Virus record (IMG/VR): IMGVR_UViG_3300023117_000071 | Coordinates: 1 to 28,326 of that record | Source: a virus | Length of the DNA: 28,326 bases | Strand: one strand, 5' to 3' | Position numbers and translations under genes: made by a program | The notes under the pieces: generated by a model | The model's database searches: none | What the model was told of the DNA's origin: nothing | The model's input: only the letters and a program-made list of their open reading frames with translations | In this document: positions 12,701 through 16,993 of the stretch, piece after piece | Position numbering within the stretch: the first letter of the stretch is position 1 | Layout: each line of letters begins with the position of its first letter

Positions 12701-13403
12701 CTAATCCATGTCCTTCTCCACTAATTAATACTCCGTTAACATATCTATCATTAATAACAGCATTACCTGCATTGTATCCTGCAACAGTATATGAATAATC
12801 TTCTGTAAAGATTTCATCTTCTGTGCGTACACGTAATTGAGATCCTGTTCCGCTACCAGAAGATTTTAAATAATTCTCGTCTGCATAACCTTTTGTAATT
12901 AAAACATCTTCAAGTGTGTAACCGTCGTCTTCTGCTTTTTGTTTCCAAGTTGCTGATGGAGCAGGGTTGTAGGCAATATAGTTCCCTGCCATGTCTAGGT
13001 TTCCGCCTAGTGTTGGATTTCCGTCGCTCTTTAAATCACTTTTGTTATTTTTAATAACAATAACTGGCCTACCATCGTCGTCAACTCTGCTAACATCAAA
13101 TATAATACTGTCATCTATGTTTGGATCAACAAAACTATCACTAACTAATCTAAAAAATTCTAATTGACTACCTTGTGTATCATTGTTAATACCTGCTAGT
13201 ACCGGAGCCGAGTCTGTACTTGGAAAGTTTTGAAAGGAATCAACTGCAATATCGCCTAAGTCTGTTAGTGATATCTGTCCACCTTCACCAAATACAGCAT
13301 ATAGTTCGTTAAAGTTTTCGTTCGTTTTACGAAACGATTCTCTAATACTATCGCCAGTGCCGTCGTTACCTTCAACGCCAATATTAATGTCTTGTTTTGC
13401 CAT
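744..13403 (-). CDS. Giant tail-fibre-like virion protein (4219 aa)
   Basis: One uninterrupted frame of 4219 residues. Residues 5-36 carry the 'NIG..GNDGTGDSIRESFRK..NFNELY' module that begins many marine T4-like structural proteins and probably attaches the protein to the virion. A pectin-lyase-like beta-helix motif (GIYEEDYPIKVSSQVSIVGD) lies near residue 758. A 'C.RD.GYI.DA..YDL..G.N' segment occurs near residues 525, 850 and 1400, with a Cys-less version near 1035. A beta module with a 'G..ITQ' core recurs at least seven times between about 840 and 3160. The last 130 residues (from YADLAEKYVADEAYEPGTV, about 4093) form a C-terminal domain often seen at the ends of phage fibre proteins. 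The ATG is preceded by GGAG and lies 1 nt after the iscA-like stop, so the two genes are translated from one mRNA. A host-contact or tail-surface role is inferred from composition and family; the exact structure is unknown. Confidence 0.9.
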   Translation of the reverse strand: MAKQDINIGVEGNDGTGDSIRESFRKTNENFNELYAVFGEGGQISLTDLGDIAVDSFQNFPSTDSAPVLAGINNDTQGSQLEFFRLVSDSFVDPNIDDSIIFDVSRVDDDGRPVIVIKNNKSDLKSDGNPTLGGNLDMAGNYIAYNPAPSATWKQKAEDDGYTLEDVLITKGYADENYLKSSGSGTGSQLRVRTEDEIFTEDYSYTVAGYNAGNAVINDRYVNGVLISGEGHGLDSSANGASFVYATTGTSAVDQATQADLNDVAEFPESLFYIRVINDTQLGLYSSKADAEAGVNRINVAGGNGTQTLTDYYYQPNDLTGDYLANEAIPRQSAVRRQGDQMEGTLYLEDHPGELAGIGTPNGIEDLQAATKFYVDNTSFASNINLFVSTTGDDTQASTPPGKEGRSLAYAYRTVNAAARRAEEIVEASPVEPGPYMQVIEYGTDAQNLTPSKVRSAEFKQGERADYGASTEKLQSLIVQNKDFVIAEAIAYASYKIETATADLTLTEADPDYIWKNFAYNEAICARDLGYIIDAAKLDTQSSPTANKLSRNAGLRYYSNSSGRLAVTTQEEQTVAIINFALELLRDYILVNTTWPTVRNVDYVQYFDPAAPSAAANAPSAAIDVFEAKFNVVTSIIRDGLDGAPTLREGAPYVIQFDNGSADAVWQGQSGNIDLIPGKVVVGTRSGAIGRIVSYSNDINNANNVDELELILEEPFEFLVEGAGRDIQGVEVADALGDTLEFGNRVSTKQITIMVESGIYEEDYPIKVSSQVSIVGDEMRRAIIRPKNRVSQSKWANTYFYRDKYFDGLTLHNNTVTFQDEAVLTITGGTLTAYKGDVITQTSTFTYDQAKCERDLEYILTGAGFDLVLGTNYNQVINGLAYQYPSGAVVQNSQLAQELAAVGFAGNLVKLLDDVADNSTMVERATEYFETVLDIIENGNVDTNTVGSLDGNGIPLPGYIADVTETIVFPDWTGVDSNKVAARDKLQNNKPFLRDDILAHVENDTSPPAGYNQTVENLLGVHIYRWIDALTYDILYGGNDASTTLARLYFTDTSLNINATFATVIQTAITHFKNIVGEVLTGVTLTGATGNDNSDGINDQVTSGANASVTEESEAQTLLNIIQNAIATQTVPAAATLPSASLNGTNIPQAYRDAKADIDTNLQSADANVNIVDRTITFINSNTNKKATILEDVVNATSVPVTYFDGYNPAGANFPASGQFVNTDPFSLNGVVQAGLTINSVNTVNTRDFDMGWHYAKDPTKPVNNNSLVSVTNRGGRENAAEILTQNKANIQEEIYDWMDIQATAAQTAGFGTWAQTTIVFTGTVAAVKGETMTQLGGDGASGIVKEDPVTAAGQTTVILVSPTRAFNTADTISGSVSGAHGAAGVPDSVSVGKFTFTTKCKRDIGYIVDALAYDLVKGRNDQSMEVQGKYYENAVEVGQEEITSQAINRIATVCADLLSIAGIQEPTGTVITTWKTNLPTAEAGAAGVVNDLISTIVYAFNAEYNPALNNKDMDVFLMNDATIIRNCTVQGHGGFMTVLDPAGQILTKSPYIQTGSSFAQSANKQAFRGGMFVDGFNGNMPIEIVGQKNGNAFRLFARSKRSQVTVNGVGVGHGLFVRRPELPAPFYVNGIRYQVNSIVNHDIDAGTCELILDANSGVTDSNGLVTGWQGPVLGSYYDSNGDKQYTYGQIENYPTVLQTAGNRSQLGNDFTQINDLGYGLLVTNTGLSEMVGMFTYYCHAAYYANNGSEIRSVGGSNAYGNFGLVAAGSDPNEVPQSGQLAYNTVQTAKVYVNPTIQASADANQNYVFVYDTDFTPIPEGEIDIIFTEKQEIDGFTAPNSINLIGHGWETGQKVTISDSVGVTGLNSDWYISVVDVNNFTLYSDEALSSAASLSGTLSTNGDIYPADEEGTDLRKFEVVNVVSAFIEEGIPAVNQIILTLDDYVIADYGDTITQENTGAVGTIVVPQKTKDSNGDVVGGTQVYISQPDGTTNFFNNSDRIKITNVYTGQDTTVYTDGVNVTATNSSGDTSGLPLEGGNGAVWKISFSNQTSDVSGSTTTGGLIYPLYGGETVVIRQRAKLIFDNIDPNTSIRPSTAVVLDESSKVYRSLDFSKQNITDWGGINDNDLPSGWNLVTFDDNYKYILSTVDYSKFETQVKLVLDAQVSVTKGDVITQGSASAVAIESLTNTTTLWLKDWNGTAFTTSGVITIAGSASAATPSEVVGISSSTTFGSTAGDTLVAITAPVTDSDTLSRLNNADMIFGWKDRVHVVKAYHDGEGNYQGVPAGSSLLTGFPYYELESTPLSDKNSQSSPTPPTSGIARPLRLGGQNQQLVLSIGVQDGEPSSITVNISLTRATGHDFSNIGTGGFNTSNYPNILFGEATEAKAEAYTNADTAEKSQVWEKGKGRVFVMSTDEDGFFRVGKFFEVDQGTGTVKFAAQINISGLDGLGFRDGETISKFTGDNGMSPIDNSTVPTSYAVEQYIDRRLGYDRNMNVKLAKLGDGFLPQLNPILTPDIVAGLPVHTMNMQGGRLIQLGDPSDDLDATNKQYVDKRVFANDEVQELRDIELNQIDFASEYGKNDIVVLTGNRRVYVKQNTGNPDDWRIGQLITGVTSATAAYIEDLEAKVLDNDEQVFVLVYSPLKITTITTNGANNNLPTQRGYILRQASGAYGEVIWPQGSSTTNDNRQKTQDNEIQVINRNPNKQFVVGEALIVEDLFGNLTTSTVSPLSANDLSVSDFSNEKIENSGGDWSNTTGGFDGAPVTTTLEFANASEANKTEDGDPGTASRSDINISVERKRATQAQNDVDIIFPGETKINLQLQDEAVVNSDVNTYADISQNKLKLNTAPVLTNSNYFEKTTVTLQLQDNVPVTAGTIITQQGNTNAVGTAVVGLAALANTIQGYNILVLEDVTGTFLPESEGGQQLQIQGGALLGNNSVPEYVRTTGQRTRQASQGVVAFDGSTFAEDQIWTLAGSNHTTFMSSLQAGDIITQSNGARVAYVIANNTNSGDGVTDQIKVRTASSFSIGSSSANYLTRIAVNADYTKDTQSQSTTYITGILNTGYINVKDRGITFDKLQEIPERTVIGRADIDFDGNQEGAGEIGITRAIPFSMIVDEGGGIQDNDFNDSNLVKLSGTVLTLTGEVTIDASTSPIITQVGNTAAEGTLQGDVNSENQIVLVNVSGTAFNTIGMLQIKNGSSLGPASVPTSIITSQNLIGKALVKVRDKVYGTTDITKTGANDSLVRTLATGDVVGNINNQLNLGGWINIKGLIIDSTRALDVVNSKLTLYTPNDHLIMELSGTAPSNATDKSTVAIPSASVQIGSTTVLKDDVNYGGYASNFQQNTEGPQIANSQPYLVSPWIYSNFIQAPGELTSLGTGVSIGAGGWATDAKEIALVVNGYGSALKVEQNNIKLGTNGVNRMHIANGSTSITNTFNVSSGGSVPDGGTAVFTVAGNNGNTTIAGTLTVNGTNLTTTKLTVDNSVLDDNKISRAGGDFEIETTTSGNIILDAAGENIKFNDGTDERMGFALTEDAQELTTQGAFTIDVGGTEKNFTAEASGGIGLTAEKGAVSISATHTTAASGTVSLSASGDITLDAEGDIILDANDADITFKDDGTDFLKFTNTTSGADIYHTEQDKVLRIRGNDDGTEFTALSFNMSDAGTATFNHDVTVQGDLFVNGNIDLGDNVSFDTLKINSVISNDSLTIKARTDASAPSLILQRFDTDVDSLDTDNMGVIQFRGVNAAEETDQILTNIVSNTTNATNGGERSELVIQTAHNNGAVQNRLTISNTITSYSNFEPNGTLNIGASSNYWDKAYITTNYGTHQGDIKDSSGNIIVDVGTVQAGSDANATVFYGKFNGPLTGGVDEAVIANTLRTSQMNTAGQTDGLLDSDIFVTFTTVNNAYGDRSGADGNEKLFTDAALTYNPTSNILKVGTGTSIADGGISTTKFTGNLQGDIVSGTTTILDLDGTGGTTGYLYGRVSSIGNHDTDDLSEGSSNLYHTTARARAAFSSGTGISIANGEISINSADVTAETASNLAVTDTTTSGTFFPLFSDGTGTSNEVFANSASYTYNPGTTTLSVPYLSGNASTANYADLAEKYVADEAYEPGTVLVFGGDEEVTACTVKGDRRVAGVVSTNPGFLMNKGLEGDTAVELALTGRVPCKVIGKVQKGDMLVTSAIPGYAIVDNDPKLGTVIGKAVGTKDSEDRGVVEVVVGRL

Positions 13404-13404
13404 T

Positions 13405-13773
13405 TTATGTGAGCTCCGTTATCTTAGCATTTTGTTCGACTTTATCTAAGTCAAAGTTTACACTTACTCCACAACCACAACTGCTTTGAGCATTTGGATT
13501 GTTAATTACAAATTGTGTTTGGAATACATCTGTTACATAGTCAATTTCGCAACCAAATAAGTACATTAAACTAGTTGCATCTATTACTAAATTGCCATTG
13601 CCACAGTTAATAATTTCATCGTTTACACCAACATCTTCTTTTTGAATCATAGTCCATTCGTATTCAAAACCAGCACAACCACCACCTTTCATACCTAAAT
13701 GAACTCCAAATGCATCTTTGCATAATTCGTTAATTTTACTTTTAGCAGTAGGTGTTAGGTTAATAGCAAACAA
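13405..13773 (-). CDS. A-type iron-sulfur carrier protein (IscA/ErpA/HesB-like)
   Basis: The 122-residue product has family length and the three conserved cysteines of A-type Fe-S scaffold/carrier proteins: Cys33 in 'GGGCAGFEYEW' and Cys99 and Cys101 in 'SSCGCGVSVNF', near the C-terminus. Cellular homologues bind a [2Fe-2S] or [4Fe-4S] cluster and pass it to apoproteins. The start is TTG at 13773 with AGGAG 5 nt upstream and an AATAAATA late box before that. The stop TAA is 1 nt from the ATG of the giant fibre gene, so expression is late and coupled to a virion protein. HesB-like genes beside tail genes are known in marine T4-like phages. Whether the phage protein loads metal into virion proteins or supports host enzymes is not shown here. 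Confidence 0.92.
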   Translation of the reverse strand: MFAINLTPTAKSKINELCKDAFGVHLGMKGGGCAGFEYEWTMIQKEDVGVNDEIINCGNGNLVIDATSLMYLFGCEIDYVTDVFQTQFVINNPNAQSSCGCGVSVNFDLDKVEQNAKITELT

Positions 13774-13792
13774 TGTGTACTCCTTGTCGTAG

Positions 13793-13800
13793 TATTTATT
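13793..13800 (-). promoter_or_regulatory. Late promoter AATAAATA
   Basis: A NATAAATA-type box upstream of the iscA-like gene. Five bases (CTACG) separate it from the predicted A start point, giving a leader with AGGAG before the TTG. It drives the iscA-giant fibre pair. Confidence 0.6.
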
Positions 13801-13820
13801 TCTTTATTTTATAATCTTAA

Positions 13821-13828
13821 TGTAAATA
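13821..13828 (+). promoter_or_regulatory. Putative late promoter TGTAAATA giving a leaderless mRNA
   Basis: TGTAAATA differs from the T4 late consensus at one base. It is followed by CTTAT and then ATG, so the expected +1 is the A of the start codon at 13834. No Shine-Dalgarno sequence is present. The other plus-strand gene in the window has the same TGTAAATA box. Confidence 0.5.
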
Positions 13829-13833
13829 CTTAT

Positions 13834-14121
13834 ATGTTCATTCGAGAATACAAGCTAAAGAAGATGTACGAACGTCCAAGTAAATGCGGCAAACTGCATA
13901 CATATTACAGAGATGTTACTATGATTGTAATGCGTTGTGATAATTGTAATGCTGAATTTGAGCGTTCAAGAGGAAGTATGGATCCTAAACGTATATCAAA
14001 CAACTATTTTCATGTGTGTAGTAATTGTGATAGCAAGAAATTTGCACAAAAAACAGGCATAACCCGTAAAAAGATATGGGATATGCCTGCTAGTTCTGAT
14101 TTAGATATTAGTAAACTTTAG
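13834..14121 (+). CDS. Small zinc-ribbon protein, function unknown
   Basis: The 95-residue basic protein has two Cys pairs, C35-x2-C38 (CDNC) and C62-x2-C65 (CSNC), 24 residues apart, a typical zinc-ribbon spacing. Such modules occur alone or before HNH nuclease domains in phages, but no HNH motif follows here, so no nuclease call is made. The first ATG coincides with the predicted late start point and has no ribosome binding site. A second in-frame ATG (residue 11, MYERPSKCGK) is preceded by a weak AAAGAAG and could be the true start. This is one of only two plus-strand genes in the window. Its stop overlaps the stop of the convergent small membrane gene by 4 nt. Confidence 0.75.
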   Translation: MFIREYKLKKMYERPSKCGKLHTYYRDVTMIVMRCDNCNAEFERSRGSMDPKRISNNYFHVCSNCDSKKFAQKTGITRKKIWDMPASSDLDISKL

Positions 14122-14282
14122 TCTTCTTTTTTCCAAAGTGTCCATGCACCGTATGCAATAGCACCGTATGCAACTAGACTAGCAATTGGTTTAAAAATAA
14201 GGAATGCAATACCTGCACCGATCAATACTGCACCGTCTAATGAAGTACGCTCTCCTAGTCTTTCTATAATCCATTTTTTCAT
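14118..14282 (-). CDS. Small hydrophobic membrane protein (54 aa)
   Basis: A 54-codon frame runs from ATG at 14282 to TAA at 14118-14120. It has a good ribosome binding site (AGGAGAATATT before the ATG). The product has a charged N-terminus (MKKWIIERLGERTSLDG), a hydrophobic Gly/Ala-rich stretch at about residues 18-47 that could form one or two membrane helices, and a charged tail (KKED). It lies 12 nt after the 63-residue gene and is probably co-transcribed with it from the late promoter at 14507. Size and layout would suit a holin- or spanin-like accessory role, but nothing in the sequence proves that. Confidence 0.75.
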   Translation of the reverse strand: MKKWIIERLGERTSLDGAVLIGAGIAFLIFKPIASLVAYGAIAYGAWTLWKKED

Positions 14283-14294
14283 AATATTCTCCTA

Positions 14295-14486
14295 TTATTT
14301 TTTATAACCGTCAGCTGTAATATTGGCTTGGGCTTTCATTGATTTCAAACTTAGGGCTTCAAATCTTACAGGCTTTTTTACAGGAGCATCGATAAATTTA
14401 TTACCATTGTCTACTCTCACGCCTACCACTCTATCGAGTGTTAATGAACCTTTATTAAAAACTGGTGAAACTTTTCTTTGTGCCAT
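14295..14486 (-). CDS. Small conserved-type phage protein, unknown function (63 aa)
   Basis: A 63-residue, basic, soluble product (MAQRKVSPVFNKGSLTLDRV...) with no recognised domain. It has a strong start: CAGGAGATACAAAA precedes the ATG, and a CATAAATA late box sits 20 nt upstream. It is the first gene of a two-gene late unit with the 54-residue membrane protein. The short alternating beta pattern would suit a small structural or decoration protein, but this is only a guess. Confidence 0.65.
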   Translation of the reverse strand: MAQRKVSPVFNKGSLTLDRVVGVRVDNGNKFIDAPVKKPVRFEALSLKSMKAQANITADGYKK

Positions 14487-14506
14487 TTTTGTATCTCCTG
14501 TTAAAC

Positions 14507-14514
14507 TATTTATG
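14507..14514 (-). promoter_or_regulatory. Late promoter CATAAATA
   Basis: A NATAAATA-type box whose expected start point lies just before ACAGGAGA, giving a leader of about 15 nt for the 63-residue gene. It shares two bases with the plus-strand box at 14513, so the two late promoters face away from each other and overlap. Confidence 0.6.
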
Positions 14515-14520
14515 TAAATA
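14513..14520 (+). promoter_or_regulatory. Putative late promoter TGTAAATA
   Basis: Same box as before the zinc-ribbon gene. The expected start is near 14526, followed by TAGGAGGAAAATT and the ATG at 14544. It is divergent from, and overlaps, the CATAAATA box. Confidence 0.5.
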
Positions 14521-14543
14521 ATTGTTCCTATAGGAGGAAAATT

Positions 14544-14810
14544 ATGTTTAATTGGTTAAAGAAAATTTTAGGAATTGGACCTTCAGTGCCAGCAGCTATA
14601 GAAGCAGCTATACCGGAACCAGAAGAGAAACCTGCTCCTAAAGCAGTAAAGAAAACAACCACAAAAAAGCCAGCAACAAAAAAGTCTGGCAAAGCAGACC
14701 TAAGCGGTATGTCAAAGAATGAATTACTTGCTCATGCTAAGGCAAACGGTGTAAAAGCTAATGCTAGTATGAATAAGGCTGCTATTTTAAAAGCAATTAA
14801 GAACGGCTAA
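14544..14810 (+). CDS. Lys/Ala-rich protein with C-terminal HeH/SAP-like domain (88 aa)
   Basis: The 88-residue product has three parts: an amphipathic N-terminus (MFNWLKKILGIG), a Pro/Ala/Lys/Thr linker at about 24-50, and a compact C-terminal helix-extended loop-helix segment at about 52-88 (LSGMSKNELLAHAKANGVKA, then MNKAAILKAIKNG). That last part resembles HeH/LEM/SAP/Rho-N type modules, which usually bind nucleic acid. The ribosome binding site (TAGGAGGAAAATT) is the strongest in the window, suggesting high late expression. The last 14 nt overlap the end of the convergent 94-residue gene. A DNA-associated virion protein is plausible but unproven. Confidence 0.75.
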   Translation: MFNWLKKILGIGPSVPAAIEAAIPEPEEKPAPKAVKKTTTKKPATKKSGKADLSGMSKNELLAHAKANGVKANASMNKAAILKAIKNG

Positions 14811-15081
14811 GTTTAGCACTTAACTGATCAATTGCAGTTTCACAGCGAGTGAGCTTGCGTTCTAAAACGTTTATAGCTGCTCGCTGTTTTCTTGACTGTT
14901 CTTCTAAAGAACGAACATATGCTAAGGTTGGAAGTTCTTGCTGAGCACCGTCTTCGCCAAGCATAACAATCGTATCTACACCCTGTGCTTTTAATCCGCC
15001 AGTAATTCTATTTGGATTTTTATCAGTAGAGGGCGCAGTGTTCTTGGATTGACGACCGTACATCTTGTTCAAATAGCTCAT
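14797..15081 (-). CDS. Coiled-coil late protein, unknown function (94 aa)
   Basis: I chose the ATG at 15081 (MSYLNKMYGR), not an upstream ATG at 15117, because AGGAAGATT precedes it and a TATAAATA late box lies at 15102-15109, which the longer form would span. Residues 52-94 form heptad-like charged helix (LEEQSRKQRAAINVLERKL...), so a coiled coil is likely; residues 1-50 are polar. The start lies inside the 3' end of uvsE (59-nt overlap in another frame), and the end overlaps the convergent 88-residue gene by 14 nt. The late promoter makes this a separate late gene inside an early one. No known family is recognised. Confidence 0.75.
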   Translation of the reverse strand: MSYLNKMYGRQSKNTAPSTDKNPNRITGGLKAQGVDTIVMLGEDGAQQELPTLAYVRSLEEQSRKQRAAINVLERKLTRCETAIDQLSAKLSRS

Positions 15082-16108
15082 AATCTTCCTTTGCTTTCTT
15101 ATATTTATACAAGTCAATGCTTGCTAAATTCTTACACTTAGACTCTACCATAATGTCTGCATAGTCGTTAAACTCTAATGCCCAGTCATTAACAGCATTG
15201 TTCCACATCATATCAGAGTGGGCACGTAGTTTTTGTTTCTTAAAGCCATTCATAAGCAAGAACTCCATGTCAGGTAGTTCGTTGTCAGGCCATTCTGCAA
15301 GTAAATCTTCTTTGCTTACGCTGTAATGTATAACAGGACGCACACCACGCCATGATTCAATTACACGATCAAATCTACGGTCGGTTGGTAGAATGTATTC
15401 TCCTGTACGCACCCAGTGATGGTGTATGTCAAGAACGAGGGCAACGTGCTTTTCAAGTTCAAGGCTTGCGTCGAGTCCCCACGACATTTCGTCGTTTTCG
15501 ATCGTGATGGTGTTTCTTGCTTCGGGCGATAGTCTTGGTAGGACGTCGATGATGCCTTGTGGACCTTTTCGACCCGATATGTGTACATTGCATTTAAAGT
15601 CTTGAAATGTCTGTCCGTATCCCATCCAGCGTATGACATCCACATGATACTCAAACTCCTCTATACTTCTATTTACTATATCATCACTGTCACTTGCCAA
15701 GACAGTAAACTGCCCAGGATGCATACTAAGCCGGACGCCATTACTTTTGGCGAGGGTTCCGACCCGTGCCAAATGCTTTTCACAATATGCGACCACATCA
15801 GGACGTTTCCAAAAATAGCACCAATCAGGCTGAGTGTATACAGGGAGGACATCAGAGCCCAGTCGAACCATTCGTAACTCATTAGGTAAATCTCCTACAT
15901 ATTCAATAAGGTTGTAAAACGACTGAATATTATGTACCATGATGTCCCACAGTCGTTGTTCTGCAACATCACGAGTTTGTCTATTGAGCCAAGCAACTGT
16001 AGTTGACTTGGTATTCAACGGACGTTGAATTTCCTCTAATAATTTTTTCTTTTGCTTTTGATCTGGATGCATGTACTTACATGCAAAGCCTATGCGTTTA
16101 GCAGTCAT
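15023..16108 (-). CDS. uvsE: UV damage endonuclease (UvsE/UVDE family)
   Basis: The 361-residue protein shows the full motif set of UV damage endonucleases, TIM-barrel metal enzymes that nick DNA 5' to UV photoproducts. Visible motifs are SMHPGQF (128-134), HISG (176-179), ENDE (204-207), DIHHHW (227-232), HYS (261-263), HSDM (297-300) and DIMVESK (318-324). These supply the His/Glu/Asp metal ligands. T4 uses the unrelated DenV glycosylase for this job; marine T4-like phages often carry UvsE instead, consistent with sunlit water. An early promoter (16141-16169) lies just upstream, so repair is probably early. The ATG at 16108 has only a weak TTAGG site. The 3' end carries the late gene at 14797-15081 in another frame. 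Confidence 0.95.
   Translation of the reverse strand: MTAKRIGFACKYMHPDQKQKKKLLEEIQRPLNTKSTTVAWLNRQTRDVAEQRLWDIMVHNIQSFYNLIEYVGDLPNELRMVRLGSDVLPVYTQPDWCYFWKRPDVVAYCEKHLARVGTLAKSNGVRLSMHPGQFTVLASDSDDIVNRSIEEFEYHVDVIRWMGYGQTFQDFKCNVHISGRKGPQGIIDVLPRLSPEARNTITIENDEMSWGLDASLELEKHVALVLDIHHHWVRTGEYILPTDRRFDRVIESWRGVRPVIHYSVSKEDLLAEWPDNELPDMEFLLMNGFKKQKLRAHSDMMWNNAVNDWALEFNDYADIMVESKCKNLASIDLYKYKKAKEDYELFEQDVRSSIQEHCALY
15102..15109 (-). promoter_or_regulatory. Late promoter TATAAATA inside uvsE
   Basis: Exact consensus box within the 3' end of uvsE. The predicted start point is 6 nt downstream, with AGGAAGATT and the ATG at 15081 following. Confidence 0.75.
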
Positions 16109-16140
16109 ATGTTAGCCTAATATCTGTTAATTTAATATTC

Positions 16141-16169
16141 ATTATACTATCTTTATTTCCAGTTGTCAA
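16141..16169 (-). promoter_or_regulatory. Early sigma70-type promoter for uvsE
   Basis: TTGACA (16164-16169), a 17-nt spacer and TATAAT (16141-16146) give a perfect consensus on the minus strand. The -35 sits in the last codons of the glycosyltransferase gene, whose TAA stop lies in the spacer. Confidence 0.88.
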
Positions 16170-16992
16170 TAACCCATTTGTCCTCTACTAATGCTGGATT
16201 TGGATCTCCGTGAAAAACACAAACACAACATTCTACCCTTGGTTTGGCATCATTTTCTACTATCTCAAACTTACGATTTCCACGCATAGTACCGGGCTTA
16301 AATGTTCTAGATTTTCTTACTTCCCATTTCCAACTTTGTATCCAACTATCTGGATACATCATTGCTTGTGTTCCTCGTGTTGCTTCAAACAACCAATCTT
16401 GATCACCGTGTAATCTTTTTTGTATGTTTATTTTATCTTTGTCAAATCCTGTCCATACATGGTCTAACTGTCCTACATTAAATCTAACAACACTTGAATT
16501 GTACCTATTCCATTTAGGACGCATTACTCGGGTGAAATCTCTAATAGTACACCAATGCCCTGGACTATATGTAAAAAGTTTATCTATGTTTCCAGACAAT
16601 ACAACATCAAGATCCATATATAAAACTGTTCCTTTTAATGGCAAGTTTTTTGAGAACATATATGGTTTACACCACCATCCTTGCAATCCGCCTGGCAATG
16701 ATATAATTTTAACATTTGGATTAATACCGGTTCTATCTTCGGTTAAACAAACAAACTCGTAGTCTATTGTACAGTTTCGTTCAACCATGTTATAGAGTTT
16801 GTTTACATAATCTGCAGAATACTTTGTACCATGCTTTAAGCATAGCACATAGTATTTGTCTTTTATTAATGGATTGGCGTTATAGGGAATATCGTACAAG
16901 CCAAGCTCTTGATCTAGTTTTGTTAGTTTTTCAAGAGCTTTGCGTTGTTTACGTTTTTCTTTAGTTTCGCCTTCATGATACTTCTTAACCAA
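16153..16992 (-). CDS. Glycosyltransferase with DxD motif
   Basis: The fold pattern is that of a GT-A, nucleotide-sugar glycosyltransferase: 'YYVLCLKHGTKYSADYVNKL' at the N-terminal strand, then 'GTVLYMDLDVVLSGNID', whose D-L-D is the metal/UDP-sugar motif, then 'NSSVVRFN' and 'HGDQDWLFEA'. This resembles GT8-like or capsule/LPS-type enzymes. The frame is open from a GTG at 17034 (293 aa). I prefer TTG at 16992 because GAGG lies 6 nt before it and the 41-nt overlap with queD disappears; either start leaves the catalytic part intact. It is coupled to queD and followed by the uvsE promoter. The acceptor is unknown: phage DNA bases, host surface sugar or virion protein are all possible. Confidence 0.85.
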   Translation of the reverse strand: MVKKYHEGETKEKRKQRKALEKLTKLDQELGLYDIPYNANPLIKDKYYVLCLKHGTKYSADYVNKLYNMVERNCTIDYEFVCLTEDRTGINPNVKIISLPGGLQGWWCKPYMFSKNLPLKGTVLYMDLDVVLSGNIDKLFTYSPGHWCTIRDFTRVMRPKWNRYNSSVVRFNVGQLDHVWTGFDKDKINIQKRLHGDQDWLFEATRGTQAMMYPDSWIQSWKWEVRKSRTFKPGTMRGNRKFEIVENDAKPRVECCVCVFHGDPNPALVEDKWVIDNWK

Positions 16993-16993
16993 A

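Noticed and set aside
744-13403. Frameshift or assembly fusion as the cause of the very long frame
   Set aside because: N-terminal and C-terminal fibre domains sit at the proper ends, modules recur along the frame without breaks, and no internal ribosome binding site plus domain restart stands out.
15082-15117. Upstream ATG at 15117 for the coiled-coil gene
   Set aside because: The extension would span the TATAAATA late box and predicted start point; the ATG at 15081 has a proper AGGAAG site.
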